64,000 nt of DNA from Hyalella azteca (lineage: Eukaryota > Arthropoda > Malacostraca > Amphipoda > Hyalellidae), in the NCBI RefSeq assembly GCF_000764305.2, contig NW_025946061.1, forward strand, positions 1-64,000. Reading direction: 5' to 3'. The notes under the pieces are model-generated. The model was not told the origin of the DNA. It ran no database searches and was given only the letters and a program-made list of their open reading frames with translations. How positions within the stretch are numbered: position 1 is the first letter of the stretch; every line of letters begins with the position of its first letter. Shown in pieces: positions 23,101-34,296 of this stretch. The position numbers and the translations under genes are program-made.

Positions 23101-25794
23101 AGTTTTGACTTACTTTTCGTCTTAGTTGTATCTGTCTTTTAGGTATAGGTTGTTATTGGCTTTGTTATATTCATTTTTAGTCGCCAAGCTGCTTGTTCTC
23201 ATATCAGTTTTATTAAAGGTTAGTTTATAAGGATGTTTTTACTTTGGGCACTTTCTGTTCCCTATTGACTTATCTTGAATCATTATGTTATTGTTCTATT
23301 GAGAGTAATTTCGCCTATGTCGCCTGTGAAGCTTTTTAGCTTATATAGGCATTCACAAGGAAGCAATTTGTATTTTTTTCTTCAATTTTTTTATGGTCTT
23401 GTTATGTGTATTTTTGTGTGCTCCTCTATGAATAAAGAAAGAATAAAGAATTATACTATAAAAGTTGAACATACGCTTACAGAATGTTGGGAACACCAAC
23501 ACTGGCAACACAGATCAAACAAAGTTCTTTTGATTAGCTGGGGTTCAGCGCGAGCTTCATGATTAAAGCTCACAACATCTTCGGTGCAACGTTTGATAAG
23601 CATCTTTTGCTTTTGGTGTAGGAAGAGAAGACTTTGTAACATGGGATGGTTGCCTACAAATGGAAGATCGGGTCAGAGCCGTGTTGTTCTTTGAAGAGTC
23701 AAGTGTGAACTCCGTGCCTTACGTTCAGCAGCTTATCAAAAGGTGATCATGTTTGGCGGTTTTCACTTCATGCAAATTTTTTTGCATGAAGTTTTTTTTC
23801 AAAAGAATGAAGTTTTTTTTTCAAAATAGCTTCATGCGCTCTGCTCACGTTTATTTCACTGAGCAGAGAGCAAGGCAACGTGGCTGTGGTGGGAGGAAAA
23901 TCTCATCAGGATCTCTATGCCATGCGGCACTCGGGGAAAGGTAAGCTATCATCCGTAAAATTTGCTTATTATGAATTTTATTCTGTAAGGTAGGTATATT
24001 GAGGGTTCTTTCAAATTGATGCCTATGGTGAAAACTGATATGATGGTTATAATCGTGTAAAGGCTGCAAGAATGCACTGCTATCTCTTCCGACGCGCATG
24101 CACCTAGTAAAGGCTCGTGTAAAGATCTATACTTTTTTCATTTTGCATGTGCAGTTGTCATTTAAAGTTATAATGTTTGCTCGTTCAGGTATCCTTGGCA
24201 TGGCGGTTTGTGGTGAGAACGTGACGGCAGCAAGCGTTGTCATCTCCACGTCGGTGATGGAAGAGGAAATGACACGTCAAGCCATGTCTAAGGTGACGAG
24301 TGCTGCTCATGCACCTAAAAATATGCAATTTTTTAGGAGATTTTTCATGCAAGTTTGACTGAAAATATTGTATCTACGCATGTAGACCAAACACTGTTAT
24401 TGCTATGCACCCTACACTCACGCACCCTACGCTAATGGTCATTTCAGTTTAAGAAAGCGTCTAGAAAAAATGTAGCATGAGAATATAATCGTAGGAGGTT
24501 GGGCTTCTTTTTGTTTATTTTAGCTTATTGAGCCCAGCATCATCATTCCATTCTGTAGCTGACATTATCAATGCCAGGTTGTTTGGAAATTTTAGGCCTT
24601 GCTTTACGTAAGGAGTTATCGGCTCTAACAAAACTCTAAGTTATATTTTCAAGGTAGAATAAATTCGAACAGTCACTATGACATTGATTTTTTTATTGAA
24701 ATTTTGTATTTAAATCTTGAAGTGGATTCGGTAAATATTAATAAATTTTTGTGTATGCATCGAAAAAAACTACTAAGTCGGGTTAGTTTGACGGTATAGT
24801 CCCGTTCTGCTTATGCCATTGAACTCGCTCATATCTCATCAAAACGAGGCATGTTACCATGAAGTTATTATTTGAACTGAGGAGAATTTCTTGCTAGGTC
24901 TGCATGTGATGGATAGATATCAGGAATGTATGATGCATTACTGTTGTCAGTTGCTTATTCGTGTTATTTGCAGTTCCTGAAGTTCTATGATCCGAACAAG
25001 ACCAGCGTTGCCTTCTTCATCACCTGCATTGGACGTATCGTGCGTTGAGTATCGTAAATCTTAATAAATATTTAGCGTTTGATTCTTTTCAGTTCGTGTT
25101 GTCCATGTTACGAGTCTTCGTTTCGTAATTTACTCGCATTTTAATTGCAATATTTTTTGTTCCCAAATAACTGTCCACAATTTCGGCATATGCTTTTGCT
25201 GCTAGAGTATATTTTATGACGCGCTAAATCTCATTCGCGTTAAACTGGCGCAATTGCTGCTGCCGGCATAATATAACACTGATTATGTCTGATAACTTAC
25301 TGATATTGTTCATACGAAGACAAATGGGCGCTGAAGGCAGTTTTTTTGCCACTCATTTCTCGCAGTGGGAATTTACCTGTGATTGCTTGTCCATAGGAGG
25401 ACCAAATGTGGTGCGGGCCTGCGTATGAGGTTAAGATGTTCAGAAAGATGTACCCTACTACCCCAGTGTTTGGTGCCTTCGTCTACGGCGAGACTTGCTT
25501 CGAGTTTCTGCCTCATCCTCCCGGTGAGAATTTATTTGCAATGTTTTTTTCCAATCAGTCTCAGTTATGCTTTGATTTTCAGTTATACTGGCAACAATTT
25601 GTGATAGACTCGGCGGCAATTGGCAAATTTAAATTTAATTTCTAAACTTGATTTGTTTCTTTGTTGCAGGCAGCGTCGAATGGCAATTACAGCAAGAAAA
25701 AAACAAAAAAATTTTGGCAATGTCAACTAATAGTCTATCAAATGTAATCGAGTGCAGCTATTCAACTTGCATTTTATTTCTGCAGTTCGAGTGA
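20129..25794 (+). pseudogene. FBXO22: FBXO22-like gene, copy 2: exons 1-10 traceable, damaged at exons 5 and 8
   Basis: Exons: 1 20129-20251 (ATGGAAGAT), 2 20786-20929, 3 21503-21614, 4 22026-22675, 5 (remnant) 23627-23742, 6 23867-23940, 7 24189-24292, 8 24974-25035 (truncated), 9 25397-25523, 10 25670-25794. Exon 2 holds the F-box-like helix LLSGLSAVQVSRLLSTCRLW (SKP1-binding region in this family). Exon 4 (about 216 codons) holds an acidic/serine-rich stretch, a CALC...C pair and FPNFPGVTFRPL, matching the 'FPQIEGIKIQPF' strand of FBXO22. Damage: exon 4 ends in phase 0 but every nearby acceptor for exon 5 gives the wrong phase, and the first codons of exon 5 seen in copy 3 are missing. Exon 8 is cut after CIGR and reads into TGA at 25046-25048 with no donor. 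Exons 6, 7, 9 and 10 remain open. Exons 1-4 alone would encode an F-box protein lacking most of FIST. Confidence 0.8.
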
Positions 25795-25798
25795 CTGC

Positions 25799-25804
25799 AA
25801 TAAA
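25799..25804 (+). promoter_or_regulatory. Polyadenylation signal of FBXO22-like copy 2
   Basis: AATAAA starting five bases after the exon-10 TGA (25792-25794), as in copy 1. Confidence 0.55.
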
Positions 25805-26399
25805 AGTAGCTGGCGACGTCCACATTTCCATTAACTTGGATGTTATATCCTGAAGCATCGGTTGGAGATTCGTTCCTAGAACTGAATAGATTCTTCGATG
25901 AAACTTCGTCAATTGAAAGGGAAGTTTGCTTTTGTTGAAATATTTAGGTTAAGTAAAATTTTTTCAAGCCAAAGCAGTCTTTTTTTTTCTTTTGGTAATC
26001 TTTTGATGGTTTACCTTATATCAGAAAATTTACATCTAGAAAGAGTTGCAATGATACGTCCAAAATCCCAATTTTGTTCTCTCAAAATAAAGGTTCATCG
26101 GCTACTGTTATCAAGGCCCAGATTATGCATGTTCATTTTAGGAAAGTATAGAAGTGCCCTCGTATTACAAACTGCAGAGGATTTGTAAATTTCTATATTT
26201 TACCGAATAACCTGGCAGGTAAATGTGCAATTTCAGATAATTAGGAATCTACCGTCTCCACCATAGTTGAACCATGGCTGCAATGCTATGCGAGTCCGCA
26301 GTTCAGTGCCACGCTTTTGCTCTGAGTCCATACTCCATACAGAACATTGTTGCACCACTACATGCAAGTTGCATCAAACCGTCTATATCTGTCCTGTAA

Positions 26400-26760
26400 A
26401 AGTTGCATGGGCATGGGTCTTCCCCGCGGCCCAACTTTTGCGAATATTTTTATGCGTTTTTACAAGGTTGCTTGCTTAGAGTTTGAAACAATATTCTATA
26501 ACAGATACGTCGTTGACACCTAATTTTATTTTCAAGCATCCATCGTTCCCACTAATGTTAAACATTTATTAGATTATCCAAAATTGCAACATAATTCTAT
26601 TGCATTTATAATGGAACTTTATGTAACAATAGTTTGTCCTTTCTTGACTGCAATATTACTAATTTATTACTAAGAATCAGTGCGGTGCGAACTTTCTCTA
26701 AAAGGAAAGGATAGAATTTTCATTGGGGTCCTTTAAATTATAGATCACCTAACGATTCCT
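26400..26760 (+). mobile_element. Penelope-like reverse transcriptase fragment, copy 2
   Basis: Same remnant as 11460-11830: frame pieces with CNRYV(V)DT, a HxSIAFIMEL-like stretch and FLTAILL/FLD-like stretch. The RYVDD of copy 1 reads RYVVD here, so this copy has lost a catalytic aspartate codon. Confidence 0.6.
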
Positions 26761-28905
26761 CTGATAATGATGAAGTACTAAACGGACTTTTACCGAGCAT
26801 GACTTTCAGCAGGTCGCATACGTTGATCTCTGGTAACTTTTACCATCCAGAAATAGACTGGGCATATGAATCCTTTCCAAGGGAAGGGAATCACCCAGCA
26901 TCCCTGTTCTTGGAGTCTGTGCGAGACTTATTTTTAAATTTAATCCAGAACATAACCAAGCCAACTCATTTTAGTGGTAAACAGACCCCAAATATTCTAG
27001 AACGAGTGTTTACTAGTGAAGAATCAATGTTAGAGTTTCACCACGGGGCTCCGTTGGGCAAAAGCCACCACCAATCATTGTTTTTCAGTATTAAGTGTTA
27101 TGCCGAAAAGACGCTTCAGAAGCGTGAACGTTTGAACTTTGCAAACGGCGACTATGTTAGACTATCTTGCTTTTAATGCGGCGAATATTTTGGACAATTA
27201 AGGACATGAGTGTGACTGATTCATGGTCATAAATTTCAAAGACACGGTTATGTCTGCAGTTGATGCCTATTTACCTAAGATTACGCTTGGAGGAGTCAAA
27301 AAGTCCCAGTGGATGAACAGTGCAGTTATAGCTCAGCTAAAGACCAAGAAGGAAGCATACAAGCGTTATTTACGAACTCGCAGCGATGCTGATTAAAACC
27401 TGTATGCAAGAGCTCGAAATCGGGTCGCCTGCCAAAGACCACCACTGCCCTGGATGTAATGGACCATCATGATTCCTGCCTTCCGGAACGTAGCCTTCAA
27501 CACTTCAAGCCGTCCGTATCTAGGCCGTGCGTCGCACCAGCCCCCGGTCGAACGGCCACTTGTCGAAGGGAAGCCTACCGAAGACCACCACTGCCCTGGA
27601 TGTAATGGACTATCATGACTCCTGCCCTCCGGAACGTAGCCTTCAACACTTCTGGAAAATCATATAGGCAGCTTGTCGAAGGACGATAAATTTTGGAACA
27701 GAACTATGCTATCTGAAACCTAACCTCAGATGCGGTGAACGTAAAATTACGTAATTTAACAATGCCCGGAAGTCATATTCGATCCACGGCCTGGTGGTGC
27801 ACGGCAGGTGGTGGTCAAGGCCGGAAGAGGACAAAGCCGAGTGGTGCACGGCTGATTGGTGTAGGTCCGGAGAGATCCAAGGCGTTCGATTCAGGGCTTA
27901 TTGGTGCACGAAATTGGTGGTGCACGGCTGCGCTCCCCTCGAAATCAACTGTATAGCTAAAAAAGTCGGCCGCATCGCAGTGAAAACTTTGAAAAAAATA
28001 TATATATATTGCCAAAAATGCATAAAAGAACCCGAAAGCCGTCCTTTCGTACGCTAGTACGAAGTGTAAGACAAACGACGGTATTTCTGATTTGAAAGTA
28101 GACCAACGAAAAATATCCGCTGACGAGGGCAACGCTAACGTTCTTAATCAGTTCTTTAGCAATGCGTTCACAGATGAGGACTTGAACAGTATTCCAGATA
28201 TTGAGGATCGTCCCGTCGGATCGAAGTTAACAGGTTATGATATACACAAAGTAGAGGTTCTCGAGCGCCTGGCAGCTTTAAATCCCAACAAGTCATGTGG
28301 AGCAGACGGCTTTCTCCCTAGATTGCTCAAAGAATTAGCAACCGTCCTGGCCGGCTCTTTGACAATATTCTTTCAAAAAAACCTTGAACGGGGAACTTTG
28401 CAGACCTATAGGAAAGAAGCTCATGTATCACCATTGTTCAAAAAAGGTGACAAAAGTAACTATCGCCCAGTCAGTCTGACAAGTGTTGTTTGTAAGGTAA
28501 TGAAATCTGTTGTGAGGGATAGGATTATAATTATCGATCACTTGACTGCTAACCATCTCCTATCAGACTGTCAACATGGCTTTATTGCCGGTGGATCCGA
28601 CACCACTAACCTCTTGTCTAAATTGAACGATTGGACTCGCCTGCTGGACGAAAGGGAGCCAGTGGATGCAGTGGACCTCGATTTTCCCTAATCATAAAGC
28701 ATTTGACAGTGTTCCGCATGAGCGGCTGTGGCTTAAAGTGAAATCTTTGGGAATATAGGGAAACGTACTCCAATGGATCAGAGATTTTCTAGTAGGTAGA
28801 CGATAACGTGTCAGTATTAACGGAACCGTGTCAGATTGGGCATCAGTGCGCAGTGTGGAGTGCTACAAGGAAGCGTTCTTGTGCCTGTATTGTTAGAATA
28901 AAATG
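26761..28905 (+). mobile_element. CR1-like LINE (endonuclease to RT palm), copy 2
   Basis: 26799-27176 encodes the endonuclease C-terminus (GNFYHPEIDWAYESFP, ITKPTHFSGKQTPNIL, HHGAPLGKSHHQSLFF). 27280-27435 encodes the linker (KSQWMNSAVIAQLKTKKEAY). 28092-28691 encodes the RT fingers/palm (FFSNAFTDEDLNSIPDIED, NPNKSCGADGFLPRLLKEL, SNYRPVSLTSVVCKVMKS, CQHGFIAGGSDTTNLLSKLN, then KAFDSVPHERLW after a small insertion). The region 27436-27960 is foreign to the element. The frame stops at GVLQGSVLVPVLL near 28900, where a minus-strand LINE has inserted. Confidence 0.85.
27436..27960. repeat. Insertion with paired direct repeats inside the LINE
   Basis: About 500 bp absent from copy 1 of the block. 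It holds two near-identical ~72-bp direct repeats (27436-27507 and 27578-27650, containing ccactgccctggatgtaatg), spaced 142 bp. Then follows a GC-richer stretch (27780-27940) with several 'ggtggtgcacggc' words. Neither part was assigned to a known family. Confidence 0.7.
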
Positions 28906-29866
28906 GAATAGAAGTGTCGTCACTGAAAAAATAGGCCCATGGCCTGTTGCCGATTCTTGTACTTTTCGTGACTTGATTCACTAGGGATCCGGCCTTTGGA
29001 ACACGTTCTTTCCATAACTGACGATTGATTGAGATAGCTGCTGGACTTACTGCGGTCCGTAAGGTGCTAGTCATTCAAGACTGGAGATATGCTCCTGTAT
29101 AGCTTCGTATAGTCTGTTCTTGAAGGCGTTCATACTTGGAGCGTCAACGATGCTAGCAGGGAGGCTGTTCCACATGTCGGCGATTCGAAGCGAGAAGAAA
29201 TGTTGTCGCATGGATGTGTTACAACGCAGTTTTTTAGTTTATGGCTTTGGCCCCTGGTGTTGGTTCTTGTTTCAAATTCTAGTAATCATTCTGGGACCTT
29301 GTTTAAACCGTGGGTATACTTGTATACTTCAATGAGGACGCAGACGTCGATAACAGAGGCTTGGAAGCTTCATAATCTTTAACCTTTCTTCATAAGGCTT
29401 GCCTTTTAATCCCAGAATTATCCTTGTTGCACGTCTTCAAACACTCTCGACTAATTTTTTAGCTTTTTCTTGTTTTGGTGACCACACGGCGTTTCCAAAC
29501 TCTAGGTTCGGACGCACGACAGCGACAAACAACTGCTTCATCGCTTCTGCATCTAGGAACTCGAAAGAGCGCCTGATCAGTCTAAGTCGTTTATTGGCTT
29601 TATTAACTTTAGCTTCAATATGCTTAGAAAATTAAACTCATTGTCGATATTAACTCCTAAATCTTTTTCCATTGTCGACTTCGACATCATCACTCTGTCG
29701 TTGCAACCGTGTCTTCTCATACTGTAATCTTAGTGACCTTACTGTTCTTTATTCATGCCAAGGTGGATTACTTTACATTTGTCAGCGTTAAAAAGCAGCT
29801 GCCACTTATCAGCCCAGTCAACCAACCTGTCAAGATCACCTTACAACTGTACTTTTTTCAATGTAT
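28906..29866 (-). mobile_element. CR1-like LINE, 3' part, inserted antisense in the plus-strand LINE
   Basis: Minus-strand sequence of the RT C-terminus (counterpart of 40131-41065, with words VRPNLEFGNAVW and RRATRII in that copy) and 3' UTR. The 3' end at 28906 shows an ATTCT-like tail (gaataaaatggaat on the plus strand). The 5' end is truncated near 29866, where the microsatellite starts. The same composite, with the same junction (gcctgtattgttagaataaaa), is found at 40131. Confidence 0.8.
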
Positions 29867-29952
29867 TAGTATAGTATAGTATAGTATAGTATAGTATAGT
29901 ATAGTATAGTATAGTATAGTATAGTATAGTATAGTATAGTATAGTATAGTAT
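29867..29952. repeat. (AGTAT)n pentanucleotide microsatellite
   Basis: About 17 perfect units of ATAGT. On its right it joins the 3' UTR end of another minus-strand CR1-like LINE (ggcattaaagaataggcctg), so it sits exactly where that element's short 3' tandem tail would be. Confidence 0.95.
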
Positions 29953-30180
29953 CTTCGGCATTAAAGAATAGGCCTGGATAGGCCTGTCGCCGATTCTTGT
30001 ACTTTTCTTGACTAGACTGGCCTTTTGATCAGATCTTTTCAACGGACGGTAGATTAAAAATCGCTTCTAGATATCAGTTAAATGTTTTAAATAATCATTG
30101 CTGAGTCCAGGTGTTACAAGCGGTCGACGCATGACTTCTTCTTCACCTCCAAACCGGCATCAATCAATCAATCAAAGTTA
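29953..30180 (-). mobile_element. CR1-like LINE 3' UTR fragment
   Basis: Plus-strand sequence 'aagaataggcctg...cctgtcgccgattcttgtacttt' matches the 3' UTRs at about 15975, 28935 and 40160. Only the terminal part is present; similarity fades after about 30060. Confidence 0.65.
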
Positions 30181-30523
30181 ACCGGTAAATAATCGCCTAT
30201 AAATAACATATTACTTGATCTTGGAGTACTATATATATACCACGAGTATATTTAGTGAAGGATGCTTCCAGCTTCAAGAACCCGGCTGGCTTTCTCTCCC
30301 CTTCCCCTCCACTTCTTATGAGAAGAGCATTTGGCATGAATAATTTACTTTTCTGAGGTTCGCACCTCTGGAGCATGAAAAAAGTCCCCTGACCTTGGGT
30401 GCTTGCCGCATCCATATTCTTTCCCAGAGCTCTCTAGCTTAAGATTAGCCCAAGCCTCTTCCTTTTATCTCAACTAATGTGTCTAATGACAGAGATCATG
30501 ATTCATGCTGAGTTGCTGACCAG
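30181..30523. other. Intergenic, nothing recognised
   Basis: No gene or repeat recognised. A minus-strand frame (30197-30415) has no family features. Confidence 0.35.
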
Positions 30524-30608
30524 CTAGTCTGGAAAAGTCCTATTTTTGTCTGAAATATCGCGGCTCTAATATCATATAATTTCAGTAGGTATGAAATCTC
30601 GCGGCTCA
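30524..30608. mobile_element. hAT element left-end fragment
   Basis: 85 bases nearly identical to the left end of the 12348-12689 element (CTAGTCTGGAAAAG onward), then abrupt loss of similarity at 'cgcggctc'. Confidence 0.7.
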
Positions 30609-30934
30609 TGTCTCACCCTACTTTTGCTGTGCGACACTACGACTACGAGGCTAAGATCAATAATTGCGCATGATGAGTAAATCATGAGTTCATTTAGTTG
30701 TTTACAAAGACTTGAAGAGAAGAGTGGAAGAGACTGAGGTTTGCAACAAATTACTATTTAGCCATATCAGGAAGAAATTCTAAAAGTGATGGCTAATATA
30801 TTTTCAATCCACCTTGCCCAATGCGAATGCCCATGAGCTGTGGCGCTTGGCTGGTTTATCAAACCAAATTCCAAAATTGTAGTCAAGACAGAAAGGAATA
30901 AAGGTATGAGGTTTTTAAGTTGCCTTTAATTAGG
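30609..30934. other. Intergenic, nothing recognised
   Basis: AT-rich sequence without a supported gene or repeat. Confidence 0.35.
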
Positions 30935-31192
30935 TTTTATTTCAAGTGTCCTGGATTACCCTGTTGCCAGAGGCCAGGGGTAAATTTTTGTTTTTATTTT
31001 GCATCTGGCACCTTACCGTCCTTACGAGTTACAAGTAGCATATAGAATTTTTTCAAATATTCCATACAATAGGCTTTGCAAAGAGCTTTAAAATGAGCAT
31101 AAATTTGTTCATCTGTTCATGAAATGTTTTATGGTAAGAAGTTGCTAACAAAAAACTCTTTAAACCGTCACTTATTACCCTGTTTCACGGTA
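30935..31192 (+). mobile_element. pogo-like element, right-end fragment
   Basis: Aligns by eye with 4500-4728 (ttttatttcaagtgtcc...gcatctggcaccttac...tttgcaaagagcttt) and ends in gtcacttattaccctgtttcacgg followed by TA. The terminal module here is ACCCTGTTTCACGG rather than AGCCCCGGTTGACGG. The left part is missing. Confidence 0.7.
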
Positions 31193-31380
31193 CTCAACTG
31201 GTCTGCTTACTCTGCTAATTGGTAATAGCAATAGGTCTAAAATGAAAGAATCTAAAAGACCCTCTGTTTTTCCATTATGATCTCAAGGCACATGAAATGG
31301 CTGAATGGCACAAGTAACTCCATGCAAAGTAGATTCATTCCATCCAGTTGATGAACCAGAGTCCAGACCTGCATCAGTTC

Positions 31381-33475
31381 AGGCATGGAATATATCTACT
31401 TGGTGAGCTGCAACTGGATTTTTTGAGCCGTGGCTTCATGGGTTTGCCAGCCATGATTCCATTTCTTCAAGCCATCAATTCCATATCTCAGCCATGAAAA
31501 GCCATTTACAACCTGCAAACTTGTTATTTTCTAAGTCCTATACACGTGTTACCCCACATATCTAATTTTACCCTAAAACAGTCACTAGCATTTGTCTTCA
31601 CTTAAGCAGCAACTGAACAAGTGATAATGCAGTCTGACAACTCTGACCGTCTGATGTGACTGCAATTACGCGATCTTCAGGGAGGAAACTTTTTAGTTGA
31701 CTTGTTATTATGTTCTGCATGTTATTTTGGTGGTAGGTGGGAGCATTGAAGTATATATACTATGGATTGCTGAAGCTGAAAATTTTATGAAATGACCTAC
31801 TGCCTACACTCAGGAAGATGTATATAAACGGGGAAATTGCCCGCGCATAAATAGTTTTTTGAAGCCCTAGGTCAGCACAGTTAGCGCAAAGCAATCTAAT
31901 TATATTTTCTTCGCGCAGGCGTTCGTGCAAATCACGGTCATTGATTCCATGCCGCGCAGCACTCAGCGCAGGCTGCGGAGCCGTCCGACACAGTTCTGAT
32001 TTAGACACTGTTTTCATCTGAATGGAATGGCAACATCATCTGTAGATTTCAAGTAACACTGAACCAGCATTGCCAGATGGTACCTATATTTCTATACCAG
32101 ATTTCACAAATCTGGTATTTTCAGAAGGTGTCAGGTATGAATATTTTAGATCTGGTATATATGCCTAAATCTGGTATTTTTCTGGTATTTTATGACTTAC
32201 TGCAAATTTACTGCATTAAGTTCCACCTTTGAAGTTTGAACTTCCTCCAGTGTAGGCGTGGATTATATTATTATTTATATAGATTGCCTTCGGAGCGGCA
32301 CGATTAGAGCTTTCCCGCCATTTTTGGAACCGCAAGTTTACCGCAAGTTTTCATGTCAACCGGAACTCAAACACCACAGCAGAGAGTATTTTATGCAGCT
32401 AATAAATTTTGCAAACTTTGCTGGAAGAAAGATTATTGAATTTTAGAAAAAGGCGGGATAATTCAATGAAGGGTGGTGGCAAACCTGAAATCTTGATACT
32501 CTATTGCGGTTTGTGCTATGATAACCTATGTAACAATTTTCATATGATACCGTAGTTATAATTTTTGCACATTCAAAGTACACATGACATAACATAACGC
32601 ACCCAGATTTGGAAACCATAATTGCTCAAATGAAGTAAAAATAAATGACAAACCATTGACTTATCTTGTAAATATATATATATTCATATTTTGTATCACA
32701 TAGTATAATTATGCTCTGTAATTATTCCATATTGACCTAATTTGCATAGTCCATTTACGCGCATTGTTATAAGGTATTGATCATGTCGATTTCACCAACC
32801 GGGAGGATGTCGGGAATGTAGTCCCAACATTGGCATGCAGGATCGTACTGTTGACGTACAGCAGGTTCATACCCTACTTGCCGCAACCAGTCCAGTCATT
32901 CATTAGAAGGCACCGATGGCACATCTAAAGCCATGTTGCCTTCTTTAGTTCTGTAATTCATGTCTGATTGAATTGTGATCTATGAATGAATATTTATTAC
33001 TGTGCCAACTCTTAGAACCTGAGTCCTGAGTTGACGTGTTAGCAATCTAGTTAACTCATATCCAACCACAACACAATGCGGATACACGTTTGTGTGTACG
33101 GTCAGTATGATTACGTAATTTGCGTTGCGGCGCGTCCATATTTAAACTATTTTAGATTTCTAAAACTTCGGCACACGGCGCATTTTTTACTGGCATAGTA
33201 CGGTGCACCGCGCAGGTCGTTGAAATGACACTATAAATTCCCGCGCACCTGGCACATCTTCCTGACCATGGCAAAATTTTCCGTTTAATATTAGGCTGCC
33301 CAATTTTTTAATATTATGCTGTGACTCAAATGACATGTTTGCAAAGTGCAAACTGCAATTTTTTCAATCAAACAAAAATTTATGACATTAGAGCCACAAG
33401 ATTTCACACCTACTGAAATTATATGATATTACAGCTGCAATATTTCAGAAAAAAATAGGACTATTCCAGCCCTGT
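31381..33475 (-). mobile_element. hAT-like element, about 2.1 kb, non-autonomous
   Basis: Ends are AGGCATGGAATA (31381) and, reverse-complemented, ACAGGGCTGGAATA (33475). Flanks ATCAGTTC (31373-31380) and ACCAGTTC (33476-33483) form an 8-bp duplication with one mismatch. The outer 130-180 bp at each end match the 342-bp element at 12348-12689 in reverse orientation, so that element looks like an internal-deletion derivative or relative of this one. The 1.8 kb between shows no transposase. It contains a perfect 11-bp inverted repeat at 32094-32118 and several ATCTGGTATTTT words. Confidence 0.7.
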
Positions 33476-34296
33476 ACCAGTTCATGGTGAATATTGCTTT
33501 TTATTCTTGCTAAATAATTCATTTAGCAGAAATCTTGCAGCTCCATTCTCCAAAAATGGCAGGCAAGCTCTAGTCATAAAGTAGATACTGGGTATATATC
33601 ATGCCTCTATGGATATAAATATGTTTATATAAATTTTTCATAATTGGTTATATTGTGCAAATGGTGATTTATATACCTATTCAATATTGATTTAGTGTGT
33701 TTGATCATTGTTTTGATCCAAAAATATCAGCCTTGTTATTAAGGGAGGTTTTATTTGAGGTCTTTTGATCTAATTAAATCAAAATGTGCAATTATACCTG
33801 TATATGTGTTATCCCTAATTTTATTCTGCATGATGACTCATGGCTCAGAAAGTCAATACCTACTGCCCATACTGGTGTTTATATGAATGGGAAACCTTTA
33901 ACTTTGATGTAAATATTATGGCTCCAAACATAGTGAATAATTTTAGAGATACCGGTATTTGTAATCAGTGATATACCTACATAAATGTTGTTTTATTGAC
34001 AAAAATCTAGAAGATATATAATTGAGCTAGCAATAGTCTTGTGGTTCCAAAAATGATACTATAGGTACGGTAGCTTCTATATGGGCTTAGACCTTAAATA
34101 GCGGTACTCCTCTGCTTTTACTAGGCTAAAAAACTGACCTTTGTTAATAGCAAACTGATCGTGCAGAAGGAGGTGATTATTCTACTCTGCTCAAACCCAT
34201 CATGATTCCAAGCTATCTTATTTATTATATCATTTAAAGATTATATATATTACGGTAGTAAGTTACAAATGAATTTATATTTCAATTCATTATTAT
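33476..34296. other. Upstream region of the FAM210A-like gene
   Basis: AT-rich, no coding signal. It should contain the promoter of the downstream gene, but I see no TATA box or initiator I could defend. Confidence 0.35.

Larger units (their letters stand above)
17427..28198 (+). repeat. Duplicated block, copy 2
   Basis: Counterpart of the block from 2738, in the same orientation. It preserves empty sites for the pogo-like element (about 18148), the hAT element (about 27270) and the Jockey-like LINE (about 28190). It alone carries 19728-23626 (exons 1-4 of the FBXO22-like gene). It has a net deletion of about 172 bp at 25035-25040 and an insertion of about 500 bp in the LINE at 27436-27960. 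Divergence elsewhere is small base changes and short indels. Confidence 0.9.

Noticed and set aside
24098..24358. An independent small gene at 24098-24358
   Set aside because: It is exon 7 of FBXO22-like copy 2 with read-through into both introns.
28092..28691. A host gene for a reverse-transcriptase-like protein
   Set aside because: Motifs, 3' UTR and dispersed copies show it is part of a CR1-like LINE, and it is interrupted by a second LINE.
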